NCBI GenBank assembly: GCA_019614645.1
Contig: JABWDB010000012.1
Location: forward strand, 3,968,001 to 4,032,000
Length of the DNA stretch: 64,000 nt
From: Stratiolaelaps scimitus
Taxonomy: Eukaryota > Arthropoda > Arachnida > Mesostigmata > Laelapidae
Direction of reading: 5' to 3'
In this document: positions 22,334 to 35,880 of the stretch, one piece after another
Position numbering within the stretch: the stretch's first letter is position 1
Layout: each line of letters starts with the position of its first letter
Notes under the pieces: generated by a model
The model's database searches: none
What the model was told of the DNA's origin: nothing
Seen by the model: the letters and a program-made list of their open reading frames with translations, nothing else
Position numbers and translations under genes: made by a program

Positions 22334-25300
22334 GATCCATCGAAGTTTACAGCTGTGGGACCAAAATAGGTTTCAGCTAGTTCGTCTTGGTAACCCCAGT
22401 AGTCTACATGGAGGTCACATTAAATTTATTATATCAGCACAGTACCGTAGATCCCCGCATCATTAGGAGCAAGTTCGCCCAGTCCATACGACGCTTCATT
22501 GTTTGCCCAGCCGCTTCTTACGGAACATATCGTTCGCTAAATAACGGAACATTAAACTTGGCTCTTTCGCCGTATATTAAATAAGGCTAAGGTGCCCACA
22601 CCGCTACTGTCGTCACTGTCCGATTTGGCAACCAGGCGATTTCAGGCAAAAAATACAACAACGACCGAGTGTAAGCGAACCCAGCGGCGCGCGATGAATA
22701 TAATAGAAACAACTTGAAACAAAATCGTATTTATTGATGTCCTAACCAGCGCTACGCTGCTCACTCGATGGCGTGCTATCGCACAATTGAATCACCTGAC
22801 ATTGGCTCAGGTGGAACTGGCGTCATGCGATACACATCGCAGTGTCCTCTGTACCGCGCACATAAACACGCCGCATGTGCACAGCGCGTAAGTGAACGCG
22901 TACAAGCAAACTCCTCATCTGCTGCTGCTGCTCATTTTATGGCCAAAATACAATTCAACTTGACGATCACGAACTTCTGTCGAACCCGACAACATTTGAC
23001 GATATCCCCGCCATCGCGTGCCTCCATTTCATCCTTCCCATTATGATGCTCGTCCATCAATTCCGTTCCATCTCCCCCCCCCCCCCCGTAACGTTGATCG
23101 TCGTAACAACAGTATTATCATGGCGCCGGCGACACTTAACCTCCAACGAAGCAACCAGGCTCCGCTCGCTCGTTGTCTGTTTTCGGCAATTCCCACCACC
23201 ACAGGGGCGAGCACAAACACGCACACATCGTCGAAGTCGGCGATGCTTGCTCGTTAGATAGTTTGTTACACACAAAAGCACACGATGCCATTTCGACATA
23301 GCATTGCCTTCACGTTGCTGTTGCGGCTGCTGCTGCTGTCGCTGCTGTGCGGCTTCGTGCCAGGGCGGCGTAGAATGTCATGGTGTCGCGATCTCGTGAA
23401 AAAGAGACTCCATGAGTCGACAATCGCTAAGGTGCTGCCGACGTTGCAACGGGGTCTCGATCCGTTGAAATATGCGGCGCAATTCTCTCTCTCTCTCTCT
23501 CTCTCTATTTATCTATCTGTCTATCCTCATTTTATTGCGTCTTGTATGTGTGTGTGTGTATACGTTTGCCTCGTCCGAGTGGATGTCGGCACGTGGTTGT
23601 TCCCCTGCGCAGAGCTCGTTCCGGGTTCGTCCGGACGCTGGGACCGGATCACCACAATCGTCAGCATCTGCACAGCAGTAACGACGTTAACGATGCCGGA
23701 CGACGACGACGTCAATGGCGGCGGCGGCGGCCCATGTATAATATCTGCCTAGCGATGATGTGATCTGATGATGGCGGCTTTAACATTTGACTGCTTCTGG
23801 AGCCATCGAGGGTACGCGATGTGCGTTGTGTGTTTAAAGAAAAAAAATAGCTACTACGCAGGATGTAGACGAGGTCGTAATGTGTTTTTTATGACAGTCA
23901 ATCAATAAACGTCTTTCAGTCGTTACTGGCGCTGGGACGAGTCAGCGCCCGGTAGGGATACTCTGACATGCGGTGTAAGCAGCACATGATTGTTTGATTG
24001 TCCACCAACTTCAAGAGAGAGGGAGAGAGAGAGAGAAAAAGTTATGTTGAGTACACAGCATCGCATAAATTGCTAGCACTCAATAATAATGCTGGGCACT
24101 TCGTTCTTATGTGCACTTGAGACTGCACTCATCATCAACTTCGCTCCGGTGATCGGTTCACGCGTTGTTACCAAGATTTCACTCGAGTTTCGCCTCAGCT
24201 TCGTTAATTCGAACTGTGAAATACTGAATTTTCTGTTTCGTTCTATGAAACTTGCTCGCATTCGGAGTCTCGACGTCAGCATTCGATGCGCCACGAAACA
24301 GCAGCAGCAGCAGCAGCATCGCGAATCAGCCAGAATTTGGGCAGGATTAAGACTCATTGCTAGCGCCAATGGACCCGTTTGCTGTAGGGCCTGACGGCCC
24401 CACACGAGCCCCGCTCAATGAATCGGCCTGAGAACACGGGCACTGACAGGAGCACGGCGTCTGGGGGCCGAATCGTCCTTTTGTCCTAATGAGCGAACTC
24501 CCAAGGTGAGTTCGCTCCAGCGCGCTTCTCCCTCCTCTCAATTGCACAACAATCGCTATGCTCTATGTATTGTGTGGTATTTGTTCTCGTAGATCGTCGC
24601 TGATAGATTGCTCGCCGCTGTCTGCCGACCGGCTCGAGGCAGCAGCAGCAGCAATCGCTACAGAATCCCTGGACACCCACTTTTTCCTGCTGGCTAGAGA
24701 TAAACAGAGAGAGAGTGAGACACACTCACGCACCAAGAATATGTTTATAAATGACGCTGATTCCAGTTCAGCAACTACCTATATATATATATATATATAT
24801 AAATATATGTCGTCGTACGACCAACCCATGATCTCTCTTTGTCTATTTCATATTGTCGTTATTTGTCATTCTCTCTCTTCGAGTCGTAACAAGCAGTGAC
24901 TTGCTGGTCCGGCTCGTGATCTACCCGATCCGCACGGTCTGTCTGTCTAGCCTTTTCGCCACTGAAAGCCATCTCCGCTATGGGCTGCCCTGTATCTGGG
25001 GTCTGGTCCTCCCATAGTGTTTCGTTGTTCGAAACAGAACAACTCGCCATGTACATACATGATACATGAGGCCTCGTAATGCGCGACGACTATTTCGCTG
25101 TGCATTGATTTCTTCCCCTCGCCAGCCTCACTCTGTGTAATCCAATGCTATTCGACACTCTCGATCGTTCTTTGACTAGAATAATGACTGTTACCTCATA
25201 ATATAACAGTGCACCATAGCAAAATATTCACTCGAGCAGAACGATGCTAGTTGGCGATGAGCAGCAACCCGCCGGCGGATTCTGTTCAGCAGGGACAGGT

Positions 25301-27870
25301 TATAATAGCGCAAGTAGTTAGCCGACTCAAGAGAGAGAAAGAGATGGAGAGAGAGAGAGAGAGTTAGAAAGACCCCTTCTAGGCTAGGTCTGTATAGACC
25401 TCAGTATCGACTGGTTGATCGCCCTTTTCGCGCTTGCCAGCAAGCTCATTGTTGGGACGAGATTATGATTATTGTTAAATGAACTAACTTGATTAGCATG
25501 TGAGATATCACGTGTACACAAGTAGTGTAACGCAGTTGAGAACCAACACTATTAGAGAACTATATGAGAGTACAACGAAAAAGTGATGATATATTTGTGG
25601 ATATCTCGAAGGGTTTTGTCCCTTTTTGTATTGTTGTTGAACGCGTCGGGCCCGTAACGATCGCGTTTTTTCCTCAGGAAAAATGCACCGAACCCATTGG
25701 TCAGCACTCATCGCTCAGTGTCAAACCAATCTTTACCAACAGGACAAGCACCCCACTTCGCGGTGTGCCTTCCTCCAAATCATCACTTGTGAGGCCAGTT
25801 CGCGCAGTCACTATGCTGCGAAATCGCCAAACGAACTCCATTTGTCTGTAGTGCTATTTCACTGTCAAAGAAAAAACAAACACACAGCCTCCGGTCTCTC
25901 CACATACAGCTCTGTAGTCCACACTCAGTATCTCCGCAATTCGCCTGCTGCTTAGTGATGTTCAATAAAGGACACTTTCACCGATTTTCTCTCTCTCCTT
26001 CTATCAACGCCAGTCTGGGAACCTGCCAGAGCTTCCTGTCGTGCTTGAGTTAGTCATTAGCTGTCATTGCCGTTGTTGTACAATATGTGATCACCTCTGC
26101 CACTTAACAAGCGGCCCAGAATGGTCTTTATCTTGCGCTATCTCTCGCTGGGTCTGCCCTGTACTGCTCTTGAGCACCCTCACCTACCACAATCACTCTA
26201 TATGGACCTAACTTGTCCTTATGGCCATTCAATCGGAGCCTCGTCTTATGTCGTCAAGAGTATCTCCCCTGTTCAATCCAGAAACACAGTGTCATCAGCA
26301 CAACGAAATATTGCTAAAGCGAGATCGTCTCTCGTTATTTCTGCCCCCCCCCCCTCTCTCCCTTTTTCTATTTCTAAAAATGCCAACGTCTGCAATGACT
26401 GGAAATGCGTATTTGTTACATATTGCAAACAGATATGATTATATCAGCGAAGTAATCTAAGCTGATGAAGTCTTTATGTGTAAATATATATATCTGCTTC
26501 GAGTCTACTGGAGAGGGTTACTAGTACGAGTATCTAATATCAGACTAACATCACTGCGGTTCGTGGTTAGCACTGCGATATATATATATATATATATATA
26601 TACTCTGTATTTTTACACGAGCTGTGTTGAACAAATACGAATATTTATTCCTATTGTACATAAACAGTAGGCTAGCGTTTGCCATTATATCGTTACTGGA
26701 TAACATGAAGACTTGGCCGATAATACCAATGAGTGCGCCACCTTTACAAGATACTTTGACACATTGTGTTCACATCAGCACAATGCAAGACGGTCTTTAG
26801 GTATACATAGCAGATCGCCGAACGAGCAACTGTCACAAAGATCTCGTCATGAACGACATATACACAAGTGTACCCGGCGTCCACCAAAGCTCCCAAGTGG
26901 TCGGTCCCGACCTACCATCTACGCACAGGCCGTGTCCCGTAGTGACAGACGCTGAGCGCGTCACGATCTCCCTCCACTCGATGGGTTTTGCACTGTGTGT
27001 ATGCGGCCCTGCATTGCGCCCGGCTACGCCGTGGAGATTGCGCCTCATACCGCAGCTCTGTACCGTTGAGCTCATCAGCTTTCTGCACAATCATACCCTT
27101 CATCTCAGTCTCCTCCAGCAATGCATAACATCACATTAGCAATGAGCCTTCGGCGCACTCAACGCACGAGATCGGTTAGACGTGCGGCACTGTCTATAAT
27201 GGGTGCACAAGGCCCGCTTCACGAGCACACCATTGCGAGCTCCCGCAGCCTGTCTTCGCCGGTTGGCTCATGTATAGGATGCGGTCGGCTGGCCTCCATC
27301 GTTGTCCTTTAGGAAGATGAATGGTTCTACTATTTCTCTCTGTCTCTCTCTCTCTTTCTCTCTCTCTCTCTTGCATCTCATCCATTTTCTCTTCCAGTGC
27401 ATACTCGACCTTCTTTTGCGAGAAGCCGCGCGCTCTCAATAGAGTACTTACTACAATACGCGGAACTGTCAAACCGTCAGAGAGAAACCACTCGCGGCTG
27501 GCTAGCAGCCGTCAGTCGTAACAACAGCAGTTGCAGCAACGACGCCTTGGCTTCGAGGATGCTTCGCCTTGGCTTCGCTGCTGGGAGCTCTTCGACGGCC
27601 GTCGCGATCTATTATATATATATATATCCAATCGGTCGGTGTTTCTCTCTCGCCCCCCCCCTCTGCCTGAGCGGCTCAGCCTGAACGGGCTCTTGTCTTG
27701 TCTTTTTCCCTTCTTGCATGGTTAATGCGCGAACGAACGGAGGATCATCACTGCACAAATCAAAGGGTACCGGATGGCACAGAGTGCCCTGGGGCAGTTA
27801 GTGAGCGGTTCGCAGACGGACGAATCGAAGCAACTTCTCGTTGAAGCTGAAGATTCAAACGACAGCGTCC

Positions 27871-27909
<39 letters not shown>

Positions 27910-28689
27910 GGCCTTTCAGCCTGGCGCAGCGGTGGGACCCGACGGCAGACTACAACCGAATGAGATTACAATGCTCGGTTTGTGTGTGTGCCGACAACCA
28001 AGAGACAGATAGGTGCGTAGACAATGTCGATGTCAGTATGAGAACGAACGCCGAAGAGCGCTGTGCGATGTAGGTAGAATAAGAGACGTTTATGCGCAGG
28101 CCACAGGCCGAGCAAAGCACACCGCATATCACAGGCGCTCTTCTTGGACCTGCCACCTAGCAGTCAGTTGCATGGCGGCGAGCAGCGCCAACCGCCGCCG
28201 GTTGCGCGCCATACGGGGAATCAGCAAACGAGACTAGCTGCCCAATTGAGCTCAATTTTCAATAGAACAACAGCAATGTATCTCTCTGTCTCTCTCTCTA
28301 TGTGTGTATATCATTCACTCAGGCTCTCACTGTATGAAAAGATTGCGAGAAAGTTGAGGGGAAGGCCGCCACGTTGAGAGCTCATTGTTTCGGCCCTTGC
28401 GCTGAACTACTAGCTGCTGCAAATTGGTGACTTGTCTCGATGTAGTTTCGCTGGCCGAATGAAAAATAGCGCCACTCCGTTGAAGAACTGAACTGAAAAA
28501 GGTTTCGGTACGGTTTACTTACGCGTAATGTAGCAATGTAGTCAATTGCCTTTTAGTGCAATATATCGTATGATGTAGCCAGTACAATCCTAGTATTGTT
28601 GGCGATTAAGGTTCTCCATTGAGGTTTTTCCAGGTGGTAGAAATCCTGATTGAAACCATGAAAACCATGCAACATGGGCACATCATCAC

Positions 28690-28856
28690 CTCGTGGCTTC
28701 GACGGTGGTTGGCTAAGTGGTCTCTGGAGCTACCAAAAAAGCTGGAGGCTGCAGGTTCGAGTCCCGCGGCATGGTGATCAAATATCAGAGAGCTTAACCT
28801 GCATTGCAAAATTGCAGTTCCGTGAATAACAAATAAAAGAAAAAAAAAAAAAAAAA
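28690..28856 (+). mobile_element. tRNA-derived SINE, copy 1 (best preserved)
   Basis: The head has an RNA polymerase III internal promoter: A box TGGCTAAGTGG (28710-28720) and a perfect B box GGTTCGAGTCC (28754-28764), 44 bases apart. A non-tRNA body follows, including ATTGCAGTTCC at 28811-28821, and the copy ends in AATAAAAG plus an A tract (to 28856). The head does not fold as an intact tRNA because the acceptor stem does not close. The body and tail recur at 35735-35880 with the same B-box-to-tail spacing (57 versus 56 bases), which shows a dispersed family. The 5' end is approximate and I found no clear target-site duplication. SINEs encode no protein and depend on a partner LINE. Confidence 0.82.
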
Positions 28857-30012
28857 TCATATTTTCATGAACCTTGTCGAACGTCAAACCACGCGTTCGG
28901 CGACAAAGCGTCCGTATCCGCAGAAGCTTGATTCAAGTATGATGATGTATGCATCTCTAAATCTAGTATCACATGCGCATACATTCGCAATTCACTTGCG
29001 GAGATGTGTCAATAAAATCACTGTTTTTTTTTCGTTTATTTTTCATTATCGACACTGACGTGTCGGCAGCACACATGCACCCCAACATCCCCCTGGCCAA
29101 CGGCTACAATAACCCCTCACAAATCTAATCTGACATCTAATGCTCGATTGTCGATTCACACGATCGTGCGCTTGCTGTTCACGCACCCGTAAGCTCTCAA
29201 ACTTCTGAGCGGTAAATCACCTCGAACGCGCAGTTAGCATCTCATTTTCTGGTCGCTCTGGCCTCGCAGAGGTCGCCGACCAATTCTATCTCGTTCGCGC
29301 CTTCAGCTCGCCTGGAACTCGAAGTGTCGCCCACCCGAGACAAATCGTCGGTCATCACTCACCCGATGATTACGCCGCTGTTACATCGCTGGTAGAGGCG
29401 CTGATAATGCCATTGCTCTCAGCGTTTGCTGCTGGTAGTGCTTTAAATAAGGCAATCTATTTCGAAAACCCTTCATATATATGTCTACCTTCATCCCAGC
29501 ATCCGAGGCACCTCCGCGACGGCTATGGCTCCTCGCCAATCCTCGATTGCTCCGGCCCATGTTCACCGGCTTTTGTCTACGCTATTGTGCCTGTTAACAG
29601 CTATGTCCACCAGCAACATACACACACACACACGTCAACTCGAGGCAGCGAGGTCGAATGAATGCAGCAGTGGGTAGAGGTGGATCGCCCGCGACTGTCG
29701 CACGGGCGAATTCTCTTTCGAGGCGCACAACCCACACCAGTAAATAGGTTGACTTCGATCACGAAGGCTGTATATATATACGCAGGTAGTCAACGAAGTT
29801 GAGCTGGAGTTTGCTGACGAAAAGCGAATAACCGAGGACCCAAATAGCGACACAAGGAACACATGTTCTTCTATGGCCGATGAGGTCCGCTTGATGGTAT
29901 TTGTTGATCATTCGCTAAACGTCTGAATGTTTCCCTCTCTGATCGTGCAAATTCTACGGGCGCACACATGCTCATATATCAGTCTGCTATCGACTGCCGA
30001 GAAACATACGCA

Positions 30013-30052
<40 letters not shown>

Positions 30053-30591
30053 CTCACTACAATACAGCACAATCGCGCGTGATCCAGGGTATCTGCCCCA
30101 GCCACAATGCGGTTACCTCCACCCCCTCAAGCAATCTCTCCGTCTTCGTTCTGCCCGAACGTCCGGTCCTCTCTGATCTGCTCGCATCGACCTGTCGACC
30201 TATCCCCAATATATAATAATAATAAAGCTGCTTGTATCATAGCCATTATTCTGTGCATAACGCCAAGCGTCCGCTGTGCAGCATAGCGGAGAACATATAA
30301 TAAATTGCTATGAACAACGCCCTCAGAAACCAGGAGCAATTTACAGCTCCGAAGAAGAGGTGGTCGACAACGGCGACCAGACAACGACAACGAAGGTAGC
30401 GAGAGAGAGAGAGAGAGAGAGCAATAGACAGCAGCATCAACGATGTTGTTCATTCGTCTGAAGCCGCTCGCTCCCTGAGAGAGGCTGTTATGCCGTTGCG
30501 TCCTTCTGTTCAGAGGGCTGAGGCGTTTGATTGCTGAGTGCACGTAACTATAATGCTGTCCGCCAACAACAACAACAACAACATCTCCCAT

Positions 30592-30631
<40 letters not shown>

Positions 30632-33600
30632 CCTGTCTCACCGGCTGTCGATCTCCTGTCAACAGTCGAACAGGCAGCGGGCGAACAGGCGTCTGACAGC
30701 ACCCGATGGCGTCACAACAGTACGATGTACTCACTACACGGCCGTGCAGTAAACCTCGAGCGGAGTGACGCTTTGTGAATGTGCCGTCTTGTGCGAATAT
30801 GTCACATTTGAACAACAAACGGCCTCGCGAGAAAGTTGTACACAACCGGCGTTTGTGTACCAGGAAGGGATATCATCGTTCGTCCGGCCGACGTTCCTCC
30901 CTCGCTGCGAGTGCTATGTCGAATACTACACATATTATATTGTACTGACAACGGCTGGGCCGGGCGTGCACACGGATGACTCGCGCAGGTCTACGCTTAC
31001 CAGCAGAAATTCGCGGGTCGGTGAATCTCTGCGGGCAGGGTAGCCCCCACAACGATAAGATGAAGTGAGTGACAGTGTGAGACAGGTAGAGAGAGAGAGA
31101 GGGAGATTCTATAGATAGATAGATATAGCAATAGGAGAAAGAAGACGAAGTTATGTTAAGGAAGGATGAATTAGATTGAGACAAGGAGAAAAAGGTTAAG
31201 GGCCAGTAAATGTCGTTAGTTCGATTACACCGGTGGTGGCGGTGGTGTCTTGATATAGTCTGATTCTCTGCGGGCATCTTAATGTGTGTGCCTGTGGGAC
31301 TCTACGCGACGCTGGACTCCGACGAGAATTGAGCTGAACATCAAGTTGTGTTGAGGAGACCTTTCACAGTGTTTGCAATCGGCTATCAATCCGTGCTTCT
31401 TTCTTTGCTTTGCCTAGCAGCGTCGAAGTAGCAGAGACAGAGGACGCTTGTGTTTCGTTAACACAGACACTCACAAAGGTACGCACACTTATATATATAT
31501 ATATATATATATATAGAAGGGGTAGATATGACAGGGTGGTCGGTGCAACCGGATCACATCAACGTCCCCGTCTGCCTGCTGCGCTCAGCCGAATCAAGGG
31601 CCTGCAAAGGACATCGAAATGATGGCCGATGACATGATCCGATAAAGCCGAGAAGGCCGCGAGTGGTGGCGACCCGTTGAAGATAAATGACTAAGTCAGC
31701 TCTCTCTCTCTCTCCCTCTCGCGAGACGAGAATGGATTCGACGTCACGGAAAAGCAACCATTTACGAATTTGTTTGTTCGCTATTCTGGTTATTTGCACC
31801 ACCAGCAGCAGTCTTTCTCTGGCCGATTGCGCCCTGTCGATTCCCCGCCGGCTGTTGTCGTTGTTGCTGTTGTTGTTACTGTTCTTGCTGTTGTTGCTGT
31901 TGTTGTTGTAACATTGTTTGATTACACGTTTGTGGTCGTTACTCCGTTTTCGCGTTTGTCACCTGCTCAGCGGCATGGCGTATCTGACACGGACGCCATC
32001 GAGATGCTGATGTCACCCACACTTCGTCTTCGTAAATCCTGAGGGTGGGGTTGAGAAGGGGAGAGCCGGAAACCGATGGTTCGATGTTGGTACCTTGGTA
32101 ACAGAGCACCGTCATCTACCACCACCGCAGCGTGCTGCCTGATAGACGACGCCTCAAGGCAGAAGGGAGGATTCCTGATTTCTTCGCATCAATCTCGTTG
32201 ACGACGTCAAGCGCGCGCTGCGCCGCAGCACGAACGGAGAGGAACGACGATCGAGGGTTGCGGCTGCAGGATCATCTGTGGATCGTTTGCCCTCCGCGCG
32301 CTTTCAATCACTCCTCTCTCTCTCTCTCTCTCTCTGGTCTCAGTCGATATAATAGATGAGTATGCGACCGTGAGAGCGTCGGTAGAAGATAGTGTCTCTG
32401 GTGCGCGTGCGTGAATGTCTACAAGCACCACTACTACTGCTACAACTACTGCTGCTGCTACGATGACTGAGCAAAGGCCAGAGCAGCAGCAACAACAACA
32501 ACAACAGGGTCAGCCTGTGACACCAGCCACAACTATAGCAACGACTGCCGTTTCTGCCAGCACTGCGCCATCGTGAAGCAGAAACAGCAGTGACAGAATG
32601 AACCCCCCCCCCCCAGGATAGAGTGATGGGTTTGTAGAACGAGAACGACGAGAAATCTACGCCGTCACCGTTGATGACTCCAATGAAGAGAGTACTTATC
32701 ATTGAGATCTCCTCTCTCTCTCTCCGTCTGTCTCAGTGGGTGGACATGCTGGGATGCTGCAATAGAAGAGTCGTATAGGAGCGTGTATCGTGTATATGGC
32801 AGGGCCAACATAGCCCTTCAGATTTCGTGCGCCATCGGGCCTTTCGCCTGCTACATGTGCTAGGCTACAGAACAATGCATACGCTCTACGTTGAGTCAGA
32901 GATACTGCTGGTATTACTACAACTACTGCCCCTGTGTCTTCGCCAGACAGTCAGATAGACGGATGGGAAGGCGGATAGCAACCACTAGAAACAGCAGCAG
33001 CAGCAATAGTCGACCGTCCTGTAATTTTACGATCATCTCGAAGTGGAGCAGGAGATCTATACACAAATCCGCTGTAGGCACGACGGAGGCCGGGACGGGC
33101 CAGGGCATGCGTGAAACACTCTGGTCAAAAAGTAATCTTTCTCTTCGATCTCGGAGTAGCAGGCTGCGTCATTCGTGCTAGCCAACTCATTGGCTGGCTG
33201 TTCGTCACTCAATAGACCTGACAGGCAGCTAGACAACATGGTGAGATAGCGGAGGAGGTGGTGCTGCTGCTGCTGATCCAAGGGGACGTACGATGCCGGC
33301 AGAAGTCTGATGACAGTAACTTACACCCGCGATTGAGCGGCGAAGCCGGAGTCGCCGGGACGCGGTTGGCCCTGCTAGAAGCCAAATGTCGAGTGTTGAA
33401 TGGCGGCTCGAAACGCCGACACACGGAAACGTACAGCGGACGATAACGAACCCAATCGCGAGATACAACCCGGCCAACGGGTATCTCCCATTTCCCGAAA
33501 GTGGAGCTGCACGATATCTGCGGATGTCGTGTGCTGATATGGCCGCCAGCACACGCTGCTCGTTGGCTTCTGATCCCTCTGGAGTAGGGTAGTCGAACCG

Positions 33601-35734
33601 GAGTAGAACGGCTGGAGGGAAACAGGTTTAAACGTACAATATATAAGAGTTGTATCGAACCGAACAGGGAGATTGTTTCGAGCTGGGCGAACAAGCGCGT
33701 TGCCGAGCAGCCTCCCCTCTCCGGCAGGATCTTTCCAGCGCTGTTCTATGCGATTTTTCCCTTGTACAGAAAATCTCCATGGCCAGCACCTTCGACGGCC
33801 ACTGGTGCAGGGCATTGTGACGGGCTGTTTACGAGAGAGCTGCGGCTCAATGGGGAAATGATAGATAGATAGAAAGATGCTAGTCTGGAGTAAGGAGCCG
33901 CTGGATAACGCTGATGATATTTTGCCGGATCGAGATGAGCGGATAACAGCGATCGTCCGCCTTGACGGGTAGTATCTACGTTCCTTGGGACATGACGAGT
34001 GGAATCGCCAGCTATGGTGATAGTAATATTTGTATAGGAGCCCTACACATAGCACCAATAGCTCGTAGCGGCGTGAAGCCAAGTGTCGATACACAAAGGG
34101 GGGTCACCGAGATCACCACTGAGATCGTTCTCTTTCTAGAGAAAGAGAGGCGAGGGTCCGAGGCGTAGGATCGTCATGTCAATTTTCGTCTCGGCGAAAG
34201 TGCCACCATCGTCTGAGGTGGTGCCTGGTGCACGGTTTCCTCTACGTGTTATAGGTACATGTGCGCGTGTATGTTCGCAGCTAGATGTGTGTTCACATAT
34301 GAGATCATTCGGTGATTGACTGACACGCTCCGAGCGAACAACAGACCGACAGGCTCGTCAATGTGTTGCTGATCTGTGACGAAACGAGACACTTCTCTCA
34401 AAGGAGCCGAGAGTCCTGAGTGGGTGTGTGCAAGACTCAATCGAGAATGGAGACAGCTTGAAGAACGCAAGAACCAAGGGCCAAGACCGAGTAGAGAGGA
34501 CGAGGCGGAGGTGAGACGGGTTATAATTCAGTTTGGCGCGTTCTGTTTCTCCCTTCGCGTTATTGGCATTTATGTGCTTTCTCATGTGTTATATGCGTGT
34601 AGCGCTTCTAGTCGACCGTCTCTGTGGTTGTTCCTCTCGTCTGAGACGGGAAGAGCACTCAACACCACAACTCACCCTGCGCGAAGATGGCCACCTAGCC
34701 AGAGAGATAGGGAGAGAGAGAGAGAGCGAGAGAGATAGCTCTGTCCTCCGGTGCCTGCTGAGTTATGGCAAGCCACAGTTTGTCTCTGCTGTTGCATCGC
34801 GCTGGCCATCATCATATTGTATTTAGAATGAGAGTTCTCGCCGCTGGCGCCACAGCATCGTCTATAATAGTGTCTGTGTAGACAGCCATACGACTCCTCC
34901 GAATGGATGGAGACGGACGTACTGGTTGAATGACGGCCGCTAGTGAATGTGCTTCATCACCGCGTTCGCATGTTGGCGCGTAGATCTCCTCGGTAACGCG
35001 GAAAGAGTCGCATTCTCCTCGTGGCTCCGACCGAAGCCACACCGTGCAGGGATAGGTCGATCTACGCTGGCGAGCGTACCATCAACTTCATGATGTCACG
35101 CCGTACGAAGATGGACGATTTTCACGGTTGGCGGCTGCGGACGAGGAGAAGATGTATGGAAGGAATACTATGCACAACTCCGGTCGGGCACGGACAGCCA
35201 GGCGGAAGGTCTACAGCAATCTGTGGGGATCTCCTGTAACGAGCTGGGCTTGTGAGCCCTTCCCGACACATACGAAGGTCCAAAGGGCTCCTCTTCACGT
35301 GAGTTATACCTATTGGCGCTGTGCGGGACCGATCGTGCTTGAGTGGAGAACGGGCATTTGCCAGCAATGTGAAACATTGTGGCCGATATGTCATTGATTG
35401 TAGCGATTCTGTGTCTGTGTGGAATAGTGGATACATTTAGAAGAAGTCAGGTACACATTTTTCACATATATATATATTATATAGGTTAGGTTATATATAG
35501 GTTATATATATATATATATATATATATGTATACCGTCGTTCTGACACAGATATATGTAGCAACTGACAATAAAGAAAAAAGTCGAACACACGCCGACTTG
35601 AGTTGTGTAGAGCTTTACTGTGATTAGAGCGTACGGCTATATAGAATATAATATAATAACCGTCAAAGGTCGAGCCTTTGACGGTATCTTTGATCTATTT
35701 TTTGCAGTGCCCCTTGGGCTGCATCGACGAATAC
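28857..35734. other. Intergenic stretch between the two related SINE copies
   Basis: No gene is recognised. It contains AT arrays at 30016-30050, about 31490-31515 and 35509-35527, TC/GA tracts near 30405-30421 and 30594-30628, and TTG/TGC repeats near 31857-31911. A perfect 11-bp hairpin (ACCGTCAAAGG / CCTTTGACGGT) lies at 35659-35685. A minus-strand frame with an ATG at 33815 stays open to 33375 (146 codons) but matches nothing known. Confidence 0.45.
30016..30050. repeat. (AT)n microsatellite
   Basis: A perfect AT dinucleotide run of 35 bases. Confidence 0.95.
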
Positions 35735-35880
35735 AGTCAGATGCCGTCAGCACGATGCCTAAGTCGCTGGCTGTACAAAGCAGACGGGCGCAGGTTCAAA
35801 TGCCGCTACCTGGTGGAGACATATAAGAGAACCTTGGCATAGCAAAAATTGCAGTTCCTTTTATCAAACAATAAAATCTT
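35735..35880 (+). mobile_element. tRNA-derived SINE, copy 2 (diverged, same family as 28690-28856)
   Basis: An A-box-like stretch TGCCTAAGTCGCTGG (35756-35770) is followed by a decayed B box GGTTCAAATGCC (35793-35804). The copy shares with copy 1 the block around the B box (GCAGGTTC...CCGC), the stretch AGAGAACCTT...GCA, the tail ATTGCAGTTCC (35849-35859) and a terminal AATAAAA (35870-35876). It has no long A tract and carries several indels, so it looks older and probably inactive. The 5' boundary is uncertain. A separate 11-bp hairpin lies just upstream at 35659-35685. Confidence 0.75.

Larger units (their letters stand above)
18377..28689. other. Region upstream of the noc-like gene, presumed promoter and regulatory side
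   Basis: The promoter of the minus-strand noc-like gene should lie at the left of this block, but I cannot fix a start site. A GC-rich, CpG-containing segment spans about 19200-19520 and ends at a TATAAG (19527-19532) that faces away from the gene. Repeats include AT at 19693-19715 and 22298-22332 and the long GA array at 20687-20751. Inverted repeats occur at 21430-21494 and 24491-24517. No coding region can be supported. Confidence 0.45.

Noticed and set aside
35479..35505. Telomere-like TTAGG units
   Set aside because: Only two or three imperfect GGTTA units beside an AT array, far too few for an interstitial telomeric tract.
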